Position numbers and translations under genes: made by a program
Shown: positions 43,334 to 53,499 of the stretch, in pieces
How the letters are laid out: every line of letters starts with the position of its first letter
Numbering within the stretch: position 1 is the first letter of the stretch
The notes under the pieces: model-generated
What the model saw: only the letters and a program-made list of their open reading frames with translations
Databases searched by the model: none
What the model was told of the DNA's origin: nothing
Assembly (NCBI GenBank): GCA_041397305.1
Contig: JAWKWX010000014.1
Span: forward strand, 12,638 to 76,637
Origin: TMP-24 sp041397305
GTDB taxonomy: Bacteria > Pseudomonadota > Alphaproteobacteria > Rhodobacterales > Rhodobacteraceae
DNA length: 64,000 nucleotides
Reading direction: 5' to 3'

Positions 43334-43954
43334 ATGCGCGCGTTCCTTGCCTTTGTCCTCGTCTTCCTTGCCCCGCTGACCGCGCGGGCGGACACCGCGA
43401 TCCTCGCCGGGGGCTGCTTCTGGTGTGTCGAATCGAACTTCGAAAGCGTGCCGGGGGTGAGTGCGGTCGTGTCCGGCTATACCGGCGGGCATGTGACAAA
43501 CCCGACCTATGACGATGTGACCTCCGAAACTTCCGGTCACCTCGAATCGGTGAAGATCACGTTCGATCCGGGCAGGGTGAGCTATGCCGAGATCGTCCGG
43601 CTGTTCCTGCATTCGACCGACGTTCTGGACGCGGGCGGGCAGTTCTGCGACCGGGGGGAGAGCTATACGTCGGCGATCTTCGTGAGGAACGCGGCCCAGC
43701 GCGCGGCGGCGGAGGCAGAGATCGCGGCGGCCGAGAAGGAGCTGGGCCGCAAGATCGTGACGCCTGTCCGCGACGCGGCGAGATTCTGGCCCGCCGAGGA
43801 CTACCATCAGGATTATTACAAGGGCAGTTCCATCGTGCTGACCCGCCGCGGGCCGAAGTCGAAGGCCTCGGCCTATGCCTTCTACCGCAATGCCTGCGGC
43901 CGCGATCAGCGGGTGAAGGCGCTGTGGGGCGCGAAGGCGGAATTCACCCACTGA
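43334..43954 (+). CDS. msrA: periplasmic peptide-methionine (S)-S-oxide reductase MsrA
   Basis: A 206-residue MsrA with a signal peptide (LAFVLVFLAPLTARA, cut near residue 19), so it repairs oxidised methionine outside the cytoplasm. The catalytic cysteine is C28 in GCFWC, immediately after the signal peptide. SGYTGGHVTNPTYDDVTS, TSAIF and the DYHQDYY block complete the family signature; a candidate resolving cysteine is in RNACGRDQ. Start ATG 43334 is preceded by GGAGGG. A GC palindrome repeat follows the stop. Confidence 0.93.
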   Translation: MRAFLAFVLVFLAPLTARADTAILAGGCFWCVESNFESVPGVSAVVSGYTGGHVTNPTYDDVTSETSGHLESVKITFDPGRVSYAEIVRLFLHSTDVLDAGGQFCDRGESYTSAIFVRNAAQRAAAEAEIAAAEKELGRKIVTPVRDAARFWPAEDYHQDYYKGSSIVLTRRGPKSKASAYAFYRNACGRDQRVKALWGAKAEFTH

Positions 43955-43984
43955 GTTTCGCCGCGCTCTGCGCGTCGATCCGTG

Positions 43985-44036
43985 CGAGGGGGCGCTGCCC
44001 CCTCGCGCTCCCCCGGAGTATTTGGAGACAGAACGT
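43985..44036. repeat. dispersed palindromic intergenic repeat, copy 2
   Basis: GAGGGGGCGCTGCCCCCTC core followed by CCCCCGGAGTATTTGGAGACAGA, the same architecture as 11039-11086. It lies between the convergent msrA and ribokinase genes. Confidence 0.65.
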
Positions 44037-44041
44037 GGGGA

Positions 44042-44908
44042 TCAGGGGCGGAAGCTCTCGACCTCTGCCGCGGTGGGGATCGCATCTGCCGTGCCTTGCC
44101 GCGTGACCTTGAGCGCGGCGGCGCGGGCGGCCCAGGCAAGCGCCTCGGTGGGCGAGAGGCCCTTGTCGCGGCTGGCGGCGAAATAGCCGGTGAACGTGTC
44201 GCCGGCACCCGTCGTGTCGACCGGCGTGACCTTGAGAGCGGGCGCAAAGGCGGTTTCGCCTGATGTCGAGCGCCATTCGGCGCCCTCGGCGCCGCGCGTC
44301 ACCAGAATCTCGGGCACGTCGAGGGTGGCGAGATCCGTGCCCAGCGCCGATGAGAGTTGCGCGGCCTCGACCGCATTCAGCGCGAGGATGGTGACATGGG
44401 GCAGGATGGCGCGCACGGCGCCCACATCGAAGGGCGCGGCGGAATAGAGGATCGCCATCCCCCTCGCGCGGGCCAGTTCGGCGGCACGGACCTGATGCGC
44501 CGTCTCGTTCTGCAGGATCAGCATGTCGCCCGCCCTGGCCCGGGAGAGAGCGGTGTCGACCAGCGCGGCGGGCATGGACCAGTTCGCGCCCGGGAAGAGG
44601 ACGATGTTGTTCTCGCCCGAGGCGTCCACATTGATGATCGCATGGCCGGTGGCGGTGTCGAGACTCGCGACATGTGTCGTATCGACGCCCCAGCCCGCCA
44701 GCCGCTCGACGGTCCAGCCGCCCTCGGGGCCCACCGCGCCGATATGGGCCACACGGGCGCCCGCCTTTGCGGCGGCGGCCGACTGGTTGGCGCCCTTGCC
44801 GCCAAGACCCATGCGGTAGCGCGTCGCCGCCAGCGTCTCGCCCGGGCCGGGCAGGTGCGGGACCGCATAGAAATGGTCGATATTGATCGAGCCGAGATTG
44901 TAGATCAT
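44042..44908 (-). CDS. rbsK: ribokinase (PfkB family)
   Basis: A 288-residue sugar kinase. YNLGSINIDHFYAVPHLPGPGET begins the protein, GGKGANQSAAAAKAGA is the first PfkB signature, and DTTGAGDTFTGYF near the end holds the catalytic aspartate D237. The closest type is ribokinase, phosphorylating ribose at O5, but other PfkB sugars remain possible. ATG 44908 overlaps the malic enzyme stop (ATGA), an unusual pairing. No ribose transport genes are adjacent. Confidence 0.87.
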   Translation of the reverse strand: MIYNLGSINIDHFYAVPHLPGPGETLAATRYRMGLGGKGANQSAAAAKAGARVAHIGAVGPEGGWTVERLAGWGVDTTHVASLDTATGHAIINVDASGENNIVLFPGANWSMPAALVDTALSRARAGDMLILQNETAHQVRAAELARARGMAILYSAAPFDVGAVRAILPHVTILALNAVEAAQLSSALGTDLATLDVPEILVTRGAEGAEWRSTSGETAFAPALKVTPVDTTGAGDTFTGYFAASRDKGLSPTEALAWAARAAALKVTRQGTADAIPTAAEVESFRP

Positions 44909-47172
44909 GCGGTCTGGCCGAGCTTGCAGGCGGCGATGACCGCCATGTTCAGGATATCGTTCACCGTCGAGCCGGTGGAGCAGACCTGGATCGGCCGGTC
45001 GACGCCGGTCAGGATCGGGCCGATCACCGTGGCGCCCGCCATTTCCTGGATGAGCTTGACCGAGATCGAGGCGGAATGGCGGGCGGGCACCACCAGAACG
45101 TTCGCCGGGCCGGTCAGGCGGCAGAAGGGATAATGCGCCATCTGTTCCATGTTCAGCGCCACGTCCACGGTCATCTCGCCTTCATATTCGAAATCCACCC
45201 CGCGCTGGTCCAGGACACGCGGCGCCTGGTGCATCTTGGTGGCGCGTTCGGAAACCGGATAGCCGAAGGTCGAGAAGGAGAGGAAGGCGACACGCGGTTC
45301 GATTCCGAGGCCGCGCGCCACATGGGCGCCGCGCATGGCGATGTCGGCGAGATCATTCTCGTCGGGCCATTCATGCACCAGCGTGTCGCCGATGAAGACG
45401 ATCCGCCCGCGATGGACGATTGCGGTGATGCCGACCGCGCCGTCGGCGGCCTGCACGTCGAAGACATGGTTGACAAGCTGCAGCACATGCGCCGATTTCC
45501 GCGTGGCGCCGGTCACCATCCCGTCGGCATGGCCATGGGCGAGCATCAGGGCCGAAAACACGTGCCGGTCGCGCGCGGCCAACCGGTGAATGTCGGTCCG
45601 GTCGAAGCCCTGACGTTGCAGGCGCTGGTAGAGGAAATCCTTGTAGGCGCTCAGATGCCGGGTGTTCGCCGCATTGACCACCTCGATCTCGTGGACTGCG
45701 TCGGCGAGGCCCTCGGCGGAAAGCTTTTCCTTCACATCCGCCTCGCGGCCGACGACGAGCGCCTTGCCGAGGCCGGCGCGCTGATAGGCAACCGCCGCCT
45801 TCAGAACGCGCGAATCGTCGCCCTCGGCGAAGATCATCCGCGCCTGGGCGGCGCGGGCGCGGGCATGGATGCCCTGCAGGATCGTCGCAGTCGGATCCAT
45901 CCGCGCCTTCAGGCTCAGCTCATAGGCGCCCATGTCGACGATCGGGCGGCGGGCGGCGCCGGTCTTCATCCCCGCCTTTGCCACCGCCGGCGGGATCACA
46001 TGGATGAGGCGCGGGTCGAAGGGTGTCGGGATGATGTAATCGCGCCCGAAGGTCAGCTTGCGGCCATAGGCCATGGCGACCTCGTCCGGCACGTCCTCGC
46101 GCGCGAGCTTTGCCAGCGCTTCGGCGCAGGCGATCTTCATCTCGTCATTGATGGCGCGCGCATGGATGTCGAGCGCACCGCGGAAAAGGTAGGGAAAACC
46201 CAGGACGTTGTTGACCTGGTTCGGATAGTCGCTGCGGCCGGTGGCGACGATCGCGTCGGGGCGGACGGCATGCGCCTCTTCCGGCGTGATTTCCGGGTCG
46301 GGGTTGGCCATGGCGAAGATGACCGGGTTTTCGGCCATCGACAGGACCATGTCCTGCGTCACCGCGCCCTTGGCCGACACGCCGAGGAACACGTCGGCGC
46401 CCTTCATCGCCTCGTCCAGCGTCCGAAGGTCGGTCCGGACCGCATGGGCCGACTTCCACTGGTTCATCCCCTCGGTCCGGCCCTGGTAGATGACGCCCTT
46501 GGTGTCGCACATGATGCAGTTTTCGTTGCGTGCGCCCATGGTCTTCAGGAGTTCCAGACAGGCGATCCCCGCCGCGCCCGCGCCGTTCAGCACGATCCTG
46601 ACGTCCTGGATGCGCTTTCCGGACAATTCCAGCGCATTGATCAGGCCGGCCGCGCAGATCACCGCCGTTCCATGCTGATCGTCATGGAAGACCGGGATAT
46701 CGCAGATTTCCTTCAGGCGGCTTTCGATGATGAAACATTCGGGCGCCTTGATGTCTTCCAGGTTGATGCCGCCGAAGGTCGGCGCCATCAGCCTGACGGC
46801 CTGGATGATTTCGTCCGGGTCCTCGGTATCCAGTTCTATGTCGATGGCATTCACGTCGGCGAAGCGCTTGAAGAGCACCGCCTTGCCCTCCATCACCGGC
46901 TTTGACGCCAGCGCGCCGAGATTGCCGAGCCCGAGAATCGCCGTGCCGTTCGACACGACTGCAACCATGTTGCCCTTGGTCGTGTAATCATAGGCGGTCT
47001 CCGGCCGCTCCGCGATCGCCTCGACAGGAACCGCCACGCCGGGCGAATAGGCGAGCGACAGATCGCGCTGCGTCGCCATCGGCTTCGTCGCGTTGATCTC
47101 GTATTTCCCCGGCACCGGGTTCAGGTGATAGGCCAGTGCCTCTTCCGGCGTGACGCGGTTCTTCGGGGCCAT
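44905..47172 (-). CDS. maeB: NADP-dependent malic enzyme with phosphotransacetylase-like domain (MaeB)
   Basis: A 755-residue protein that decarboxylates malate to pyruvate. The N-terminal malic domain (residues 1-160, with DLSLAYSPGVAVPVEAI and NGTAILGLGNLGALA) is followed by the NAD(P)-binding domain (about 170-420, VLNGAGAAGIACLELL). The C-terminal 320 residues resemble phosphate acetyltransferase and act as a regulatory acetyl-CoA sensor in MaeB. The start at 47172 has AAGGAAAG. Can supply pyruvate and NADPH from C4 acids made by the BHAC. Confidence 0.95.
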   Translation of the reverse strand: MAPKNRVTPEEALAYHLNPVPGKYEINATKPMATQRDLSLAYSPGVAVPVEAIAERPETAYDYTTKGNMVAVVSNGTAILGLGNLGALASKPVMEGKAVLFKRFADVNAIDIELDTEDPDEIIQAVRLMAPTFGGINLEDIKAPECFIIESRLKEICDIPVFHDDQHGTAVICAAGLINALELSGKRIQDVRIVLNGAGAAGIACLELLKTMGARNENCIMCDTKGVIYQGRTEGMNQWKSAHAVRTDLRTLDEAMKGADVFLGVSAKGAVTQDMVLSMAENPVIFAMANPDPEITPEEAHAVRPDAIVATGRSDYPNQVNNVLGFPYLFRGALDIHARAINDEMKIACAEALAKLAREDVPDEVAMAYGRKLTFGRDYIIPTPFDPRLIHVIPPAVAKAGMKTGAARRPIVDMGAYELSLKARMDPTATILQGIHARARAAQARMIFAEGDDSRVLKAAVAYQRAGLGKALVVGREADVKEKLSAEGLADAVHEIEVVNAANTRHLSAYKDFLYQRLQRQGFDRTDIHRLAARDRHVFSALMLAHGHADGMVTGATRKSAHVLQLVNHVFDVQAADGAVGITAIVHRGRIVFIGDTLVHEWPDENDLADIAMRGAHVARGLGIEPRVAFLSFSTFGYPVSERATKMHQAPRVLDQRGVDFEYEGEMTVDVALNMEQMAHYPFCRLTGPANVLVVPARHSASISVKLIQEMAGATVIGPILTGVDRPIQVCSTGSTVNDILNMAVIAACKLGQTA

Positions 47173-47286
47173 GTCGCTTTCCTTTTGCTTTCGGTCGTCA
47201 TAGCGCCCCGTCCCCGGCCCCACAACGGCGATGACTCTTTGTTTCAAGGGATTCCAATGTGTTCCGAATTGTGATTCAGTTAGGCT

Positions 47287-47568
47287 ATGGACAACGCAAG
47301 GTTGATGGACGCCAGAACGATTGAGCGAGCGGTACATACGGCGCTCGGGAAAAGGCGCGTTCGGTCTGTGTCCAGCGAGTGGCGCACCAACGAAGACGGG
47401 GCGGCTATCGTTCGGGTCCGCGTTGTGTATGATGCATCGGCCGGAATGAGCGTCGAGGACATGGATCGAACGGCTGATGCAATATGGTCCAACGGCGACG
47501 GCGCGGCGCCGTTTCCGGTCATAGATTTCGAGGCAGATACCGACTGTGAGTTCCTCGCGGCTGAGTGA
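47287..47568 (+). CDS. small protein paired with a HEPN-like gene (possible antitoxin)
   Basis: A 93-residue protein, family not recognised. The visible pattern is an N-terminal helix (RTIERAVHTALGK), two strands (VRSVSSEWRTNED, AAIVRVRVVYDAS), a helix (SVEDMDRTADAIWS) and an acidic end (FPVIDFEADTDCEFLAAE). There is no GSxARG motif of the MNT antitoxins that normally pair with HEPN toxins. It overlaps the next gene by 23 bases, implying coupled translation. The ATG at 47287 lacks a good ribosome-binding site; ATG 47305 with GCAAGG upstream is an alternative. Base composition is lower in GC than the flanks. Confidence 0.65.
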   Translation: MDNARLMDARTIERAVHTALGKRRVRSVSSEWRTNEDGAAIVRVRVVYDASAGMSVEDMDRTADAIWSNGDGAAPFPVIDFEADTDCEFLAAE

Positions 47569-48046
47569 GCAGTTGCTCCTTGTCGCCAGGGCAAGGATTT
47601 CAGACGCGAGCGTCCGTAACGAAGCCAATCTGCGCCGTGCGACGAGTGATCTCTATTACGTGGTCTTTCACACCATATGCGAAGCACTCGTTGAGCCGAT
47701 ATTCCGGAATGACCCTGCCAATACCGCGTTTGTAGAAACTTACACAAAACTCTACCGGCAGCCCAGCCATGGCTATGCGGAAAAGCGCTGCAAGTCTGTC
47801 GCACAAAGCGGCGACTTCGCAAGCGGCATCTCGCGCTTCGCAAAATTGTTCATTGAGCTCAAGAACAAACGGGAGAGCGCTGACTACGATCCGCTCGACA
47901 AGCTCTCGATCTCGATTGTCCGGAATGATCTCGAAAAGGTAGAGTCTCGGCTACAGGATTTTTGGAAAGCAGATCCGGCAGAGCGTGCTGCCTTTGCCTG
48001 TCACGTAGGCTTGCGTTGGAACAAAGACAATCAGGAAGCTGGTTGA
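47546..48046 (+). CDS. HEPN-domain-like protein (possible toxin of a two-gene module)
   Basis: A 166-residue helical protein. Two HEPN-type signatures are visible: LRRATSDLYYVVFHTICEAL near residue 30, and the R-x2-ADYDP block (KRESADYDPLDKL) near 110. HEPN proteins are often RNases or nucleotide-binding partners in toxin-antitoxin and defence systems. The start is GTG at 47546, inside the preceding gene. Two 60-base lines counted here are 48% and 47% GC, against 65% in a mutS line. Function as toxin is inference. Confidence 0.65.
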   Translation: MSSSRLSEQLLLVARARISDASVRNEANLRRATSDLYYVVFHTICEALVEPIFRNDPANTAFVETYTKLYRQPSHGYAEKRCKSVAQSGDFASGISRFAKLFIELKNKRESADYDPLDKLSISIVRNDLEKVESRLQDFWKADPAERAAFACHVGLRWNKDNQEAG

Positions 48047-48161
48047 AAACGGGTCGCGCCCCTTCCCTGCAGACGCCCTGACTTACACAACGCAATAAAC
48101 ACTTGCGGCTTTTCCTGAAGGATCGGCTTCGCTAGGGTCGCGCCGGAATTCGGAGGCTGGT

Positions 48162-50799
48162 TTGAACAGGAACGACCCGCAGGTCACGCCGATGATGGCG
48201 CAATATCTGGAAATCAAGGGGCGCTATCCGGAGGCGCTCCTCTTCTACCGGATGGGCGATTTCTACGAGATGTTCTTTGCCGATGCAGAGGCGGCGGCCT
48301 CGGCGCTCGACATCGCGCTGACCAAGCGCGGCCAGCATCTGGGCGAGGATATCCCGATGTGCGGCGTGCCGGTGCATGCGGCCGAAGGCTATCTTCTGAC
48401 GCTGATCCGCAAGGGGTTTCGTGTTGCCATCGCCGAGCAGATGGAAGACCCGGCAGAGGCGAAGAAGCGCGGCTCGAAATCGGTGGTCGCCCGTGATGTG
48501 GTGCGGCTGGTCACGCCCGGCACGCTGACCGAGGATTCGCTTCTGGAGGCGCGGCGGCACAATTTCCTGGCCGCCTGGGCCGAGGTGCGGGACGAGGCGG
48601 CGCTGGCCTGGGCCGACATTTCCACGGGCGAGTTCCGGGTGATGCCTTGCCCGCTCGCGCGGCTTGCGCCGGAACTGGCGCGGCTTGCGCCGCGCGAACT
48701 GGTGGTGAGCGAGGCGAAAGAGGGCGATTGCGCCGGTTTAGTGTCTGATCTGGGCATCGCGCTGACGCCGCTGTCGCGCGCATCCTTCGACAGTCAGGGG
48801 GCGGAAAAGCGGCTCTGCGATCTGTTTTCAGTCGGCTCGCTCGATGCCTTCGGCGCTTTCGGCCGGGCCGAGACGGCCGCGATGGGCGGCATCGTCGAAT
48901 ATCTTGACCTGACGCAGCGCGGCAAGCTGCCGCTTCTGCGCCCGCCGGTGCGCGAAGCCGCGGGCGGCAGCGTGCAGATCGACGCGGCAACGCGGCGCAA
49001 TCTGGAAATCACTCAAAGCCTGTCGGGCGGGCGCGAAGGATCATTGATCGCGGCGATCGACCGGACGGTGACGGCGGCGGGTGCGCGGCTTCTGGACCGC
49101 AGGCTGTCGGCGCCCTCGCGCCATCTGGCGGAGATTCACGCACGGCTCGCATCGGTGCGCTATCTGGTCGACAATTACCGCCTGACCGAAGATCTGCGCG
49201 CCGCGCTGAAATCGGTGCCCGACATGGACCGGGCGCTGTCGCGCCTTGCGCTCGACCGTGGCGGCCCGCGCGATCTTTCGGCGATCCGGGCCGGGCTGAA
49301 GGGTGCGGCGAAGATCGCCGGACGCCTGCCCGGCGATGCGCCGGAACGATTGCGGGATGCGGCCGGGCGGCTGACCGGTTTCGACGACCTCGTCGCGCTT
49401 CTCGACCGAGCGCTGGTGGAGGAGCCGCCGCTTCTCGCCCGCGACGGGGGTTTCATCGCGCGCGGCTATGAACGCGGCCTCGACGAGGCGCGGGCGCTGC
49501 GCGACGATGGGCGGTCGGTGATCGCGGGCATGCAGGCGGATTATGCCGAACTGGCGCAGGTGCCGGGCCTGAAGATCAAGCACAACAACGTCCTGGGCTA
49601 TTTCGTCGAGCGACCGAAACACGCATGCGGCCCGCATGCAGCGCCCACCGCTGAGCGAGACCTTCATCCACCGCCAGACCACCACCAAGCCAGTTCCGCT
49701 TCACCACCGTGCCTCTGTCGGAGATGGAACGAAGATTCTCAATGCCGGGAACCGGAAGCGCTGGAGAGATCGAAAGCGGCTCTATGACGGCTGAAAGCCA
49801 CGATCATCGTGCCGCTGGCCTGATCGCCGGGGCCGCGCGGGCGCTCGCCGAAATCGACCTGGCTGCCGCCTTCGCCGATCTGGCGCGGGGCAGCGACTGG
49901 TGGAACCCGACGTAGACGACAGTCGCGCCTTCGTGGTCGAAGGCGGGCGCCATCCGGTGGTGGAACGGGCCCTGAGGCGCACGGGCCGACCTTTCGTTGC
50001 CAACGATTGCGCTGACGGGCGGCGACACAGCCGGCGCGATCTGGCTTCTGACCGGCCCGAACATGGCAGGAAATCGACCTTCCTCAGGCAAAACGCGCTG
50101 ATCGCGCTTCTGGCGCAGAGCGGGATCGTTCGTGCCCGCGACGCGCCGCCCTTATCGGCCTCGTCAGCCAGATCTTCAACCGGGTCGGCGCCGCCGACGA
50201 TCTGGCGCGCGGACGTTCTGGAAGCTTTCATGGTCGAGATGGTCGAGACCGCCGCGATCCTCAATCAGGCTGATGACCGCGCCCTGGTGATCCTCGACGA
50301 GATCGGGCGCGGCACCGCGACCTATGACGGCCTATCGATCGCCTGGGCGACACTTGAACATCTGCATGACGTGAACCGCTGCCGGGCGCTTTTGCCACCA
50401 CTACCATGAGATGACGGCGCTGGCCGCGAAACTTGCAGGCGTCGAAAACGCAACGGTCACGGTCAAGGAATGGCGGGGGCGAAGTGATCTTCCTGCATGA
50501 GGTTCGCAAGGGTGCCGCCGACCGGTCCTATGGCGTGCAGGTCGCGCGGCTGGCGGGCCTGCCCGCAGCCGTGGTCGAACGGGCGAAGGTGGTGCCGAAA
50601 CCTGGAGAAGGGCGAGCGCGGGGGCACGCGGAAGCATACGCTGATTGACGACTGCCCTGGCGCCGCGCGGTAACCCCGGCCCGTCCGCCGAAGGGCCCGT
50701 CAAAGCTCGAGGAGCGGTTGGGTGCGCTTCATCCTGATGAAATGACGCCGCTGGAGGCGCTGGGCGCTTTACGACCTCAAGGGCCTGATGGGCGACTAG
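48162..50799 (+). pseudogene. mutS: DNA mismatch repair protein MutS, interrupted by many frame changes as sequenced
   Basis: MutS binds mismatches and recruits MutL. The first 485 codons read cleanly (mismatch-binding NDPQVTPMMAQYLEIKG and the MGDFYEMFF motif), to KIKHNNVLGYFVE near 49,615. After that the frame changes at least ten times, but all expected segments appear in order: PPLSETFIHRQTT, the Walker A LTGPNMAG/KSTFL broken by one missing base at about 50,070, MVEMVETAAILNQ, LVILDEIGRGTATYDGL and LPAAVVERAKVV. The total span (2638 bases) equals an intact MutS of about 879 residues. TTG start with a GGAGG site. Most likely an intact gene in poor sequence. Confidence 0.85.
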
Positions 50800-51658
50800 G
50801 ATCGCAGAACAGCGCGGCCAACCTATCCCATTGGCGGCGCGAAACAGTGTCTGTTCCGGCCAAAAGCCAGTAGGTTTCGCGCGGCGCGCCTCGAGCCGTC
50901 AGTCGGACAAGCGCCTACTTGTCAGGTCGCGCGACCGACGGCGAAGATCCGATCAGAACGCCGACCGGCGCGCGCTCGCATAAGGGGCGGCGGCGGCTAT
51001 CGAAACACCGTCGGCAGCGAGTGCGGAGGGGGCGCCTGACGCCGCGCACCATTCCTTCCATCCCGCGCGCGGTCCGGTCAGTCCGATGCGCGGCGGCTCG
51101 CGCCAGTCGCGGTTGGCGATCAGCGATGGCGCCGCGACCGGTGAAAGCGCCTCGGCATAGAGCGGCGCCTGATAATCGTCGGCCCAGCCGCCGCGCCATA
51201 GCCATGGATGCGCACGGCCTGCGGCTCGGGCGGTCCGGGATCGGCGGACAGGACCATGGTCTGATCGACAGGTCAGGTCGATCCGACACAGGAATGTTTG
51301 CCAGTCGCGGCACGAGCCAGAGTTCCGAGGATCGAGGCGCTGGCCGATATGGCGATGGCGGCGACCGGCGGAAAACAGATCCTCCGCGCTTTGCTGAAGA
51401 CCCTTCAGGGCGTCCGACACGAAGGGCAGGCAGCCAGGTCTCGCCCTCGACCGTCAGCACGATGCTGGCGCCATGCGCTCTGCGAAACCAGCGCCGCCTG
51501 AGCGGGTCTCGAGGCTGATGCGCGGCTCGTCACGGCTGGCATCGCACCGAGCCGCGTGCAACATCTGGCTTAAAGGCGACGCACCGGCGGCAGCAAATCC
51601 ATTTCGGGCAAGCCGATGGCGGCGATCTTCCACCAACCGCTCCGTAACCCTCAGCCAT
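50796..51658 (-). pseudogene. LysR family regulator, interrupted as sequenced
   Basis: Pieces in different frames make a GcvA-like LysR protein: MDLLPPVRRL (N-terminus), LTVEGETWLP, FVSDALKGLQQSAEDLF, LWLVPRL, PLYAEALSPVAAPSLI, DWREPPRIGLTGPRAGWKEWCAASG, then VLIGSSPSVAR and the characteristic RETYWLLAG close to the end. The span of about 860 bases fits a LysR of 287 residues. Ends are approximate; the stop seems to share the CTAG tetramer with the convergent mutS stop. It diverges from tmpA and is its probable regulator. Confidence 0.65.
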
Positions 51659-51728
51659 GAGAATGCTATCAGATATACATAAAGCCGCCAGACCGTCACC
51701 AGATATAAATTTCAGGAAAAGGCCACAT

Positions 51729-52859
51729 ATAGCGTTAAGTCCACCCTCGCCGCCGTGCTCTCTGCTCAGATCGGGCGATATGCGCGCGCGGTTCCATGCG
51801 ATTTGGCTGCGCGACAATGCGCAGGATGCCGAAACCCGCGCGCGCCCGGCAACGGGCGAGTTGATCACGCTGGCCGATATTCCCAAAGGCATACGGATTG
51901 GCGCGGCGCGGCTGGACGGCGGACGATTGAGCGTGACCTTCACGCCAGACGGCAAGACGGTCGATTATGATCCAGCTGGTTGATGTGGCCAATCGCTACG
52001 ACCACCCCAGCCACGAACGGGCGCCGGGCTGGACCGCGCCGGGAATCGAGCCCTGGGATGCGCGCCTGATGAAAACTGTCCCGGTCAGGGATTCGCCGAA
52101 GTGTCGCGCGATCCGGACCGGCTGCGCGACGCTGGCTCAGGCTTGTCGCGCGCTACGGGTTGTAAGCTGGTGAACGGCCCGGTCAGATGGGGCCTTGATG
52201 AAGGTCGTGGACCTCTTCGGCTATGTCCGCAGAGACCAACTATGGCCGTCATTTCAGTGCGCACGACAGTCAACCCCACGAACCTGGCCTATACCGGTCT
52301 TGGTCTGCAGGCCCATGCCGACAATCCCTACGCGACCCGGTGCCGACGGTGCAGGTGCTTTATTGCCTCGAAAGCTCGGCGGCGGGCGGCAAGTGGTGGT
52401 GGACGGGTTCGCGGCGGCACGGCTGAGGGCCGAAAGCCCGGCCCTGTTCGACGCCCTCACACCCGCCATTGCGCGCGCTTCGAATGGCGGGCAGGCGGGT
52501 GTACGGCTGACCTCGCGCCGCCCGATGATCGAACTGGCATGATGGCGAACTGATCGCGATCCGCTTCAACAACCGCTCCGCCGCCGCGATCACCGACGTG
52601 CCGTTCGAGGAGATGGAGACCTATTACGCCGCCTACCGGCGATTGGGCGAATCATCGGCGATCCGGCAATGGAGGTGACCTTCCGCCTGAACCCCGGCGA
52701 AAGCTTCCTGGTCGACAACACCCGCGTCCTGCATGCGCGGAAGGGCTATTCCGGCAGCGGCACCGCTGGCTGCAGAGCTTGCTACGCCGACAAGGATGGC
52801 CTCTTGTCGAAACTCGCGGCCCTGAGCGGCGCGCGGAAGGAAGGCTGCGGAGCCAATGA
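51729..52859 (+). pseudogene. tmpA: TmpA-like 2-oxoglutarate dioxygenase (trimethylaminoethylphosphonate), interrupted as sequenced
   Basis: A gamma-butyrobetaine-hydroxylase-like Fe(II)/2-oxoglutarate oxygenase. Recognisable pieces in shifting frames: ARFHAIWLRDNAQDAETR, GLIDVANRYDHPSH, TNLAYTGLGLQAHADNPY (metal H-x-D), PTVQVLYCLESSAAGG, PFEEMETYYAAYRRLG, FLVDNTRVLHARKGYSG (second metal histidine). TmpA hydroxylates 2-trimethylaminoethylphosphonate, the first step to glycine betaine. The call over gamma-butyrobetaine hydroxylase rests on the TmpB-like gene that follows. The start is approximate; its ATG seems lost. The stop probably overlaps the tmpB ATG. Confidence 0.7.
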
Positions 52860-53440
52860 CTCGATTTCACCAGACTGACCGCACGAATATCGTGGCCTTC
52901 ATCGGCGATGTGTTCGACCGGCGGGGCGACGAGGAATATCTGGGCGAGCCGGTGACCATGGCCCAGCACATGCTGCAGGGCGCGACCATCGCCGCCCAGT
53001 CTGCGATGCGGAAGAGATTGTCGTAGCGGCCTGCTGCATGATATCGGCCATTCACGTCAGATTCGGCACCTTCAGCATGGACGATACCGAGGCCGCTATC
53101 ACGAAGAGGCGGGGCAGAGCTTCTGGAGCAGTTCTTCCCTCGATTACGTGACCGACTGCTGATGCGCTATCACGTTGCGGCGACGCTACCTGTGCGCGTG
53201 AAGCCGGACTATTTCAAACGTCTGTCAGGAGGCCTCGATCCATTCGCTGTCGCTGCAAGGCGGGCCGATGAGCGCAGAGAAGAGGTGGAGGCGTTCGAGA
53301 AGAACCGAACCTGAAGGAGATCGTCCAGGTGCGCTATCTCGACGAGGCGGCGAAGCGGGCGGACATGGAAACGCCGGACTATTGGCATTTCGCGCCGATG
53401 GTGCAGCGCGTGGTCGACCGCCATTGCGCCGCGCGGTCAG
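52856..53440 (+). pseudogene. tmpB: TmpB-like HD-domain phosphonate oxygenase, interrupted as sequenced
   Basis: A mixed-valent di-iron HD-domain oxygenase of the PhnZ/TmpB group. It begins MTRFHQTDRTNIVAFIGDVF, and continues EYLGEPVTMAQHMLQGATIAAQ, LLHDIGHFTSEF, MDDTEDRYHEEA, VRYHVAAKRYLCA, and RADMETPDYWHFAPMVQRVVDRH in successive frames. TmpB cleaves the hydroxylated phosphonate to glycine betaine and phosphate. The span gives about 195 residues, normal for the family. The 3' end is approximate. Convergent with grpE. Confidence 0.72.
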
Positions 53441-53499
53441 GAGCGAAGTCTGGGCTGCCGCCGCGCGGAGCGCAACCGGCTCCGCGCCATTTTCATCCT

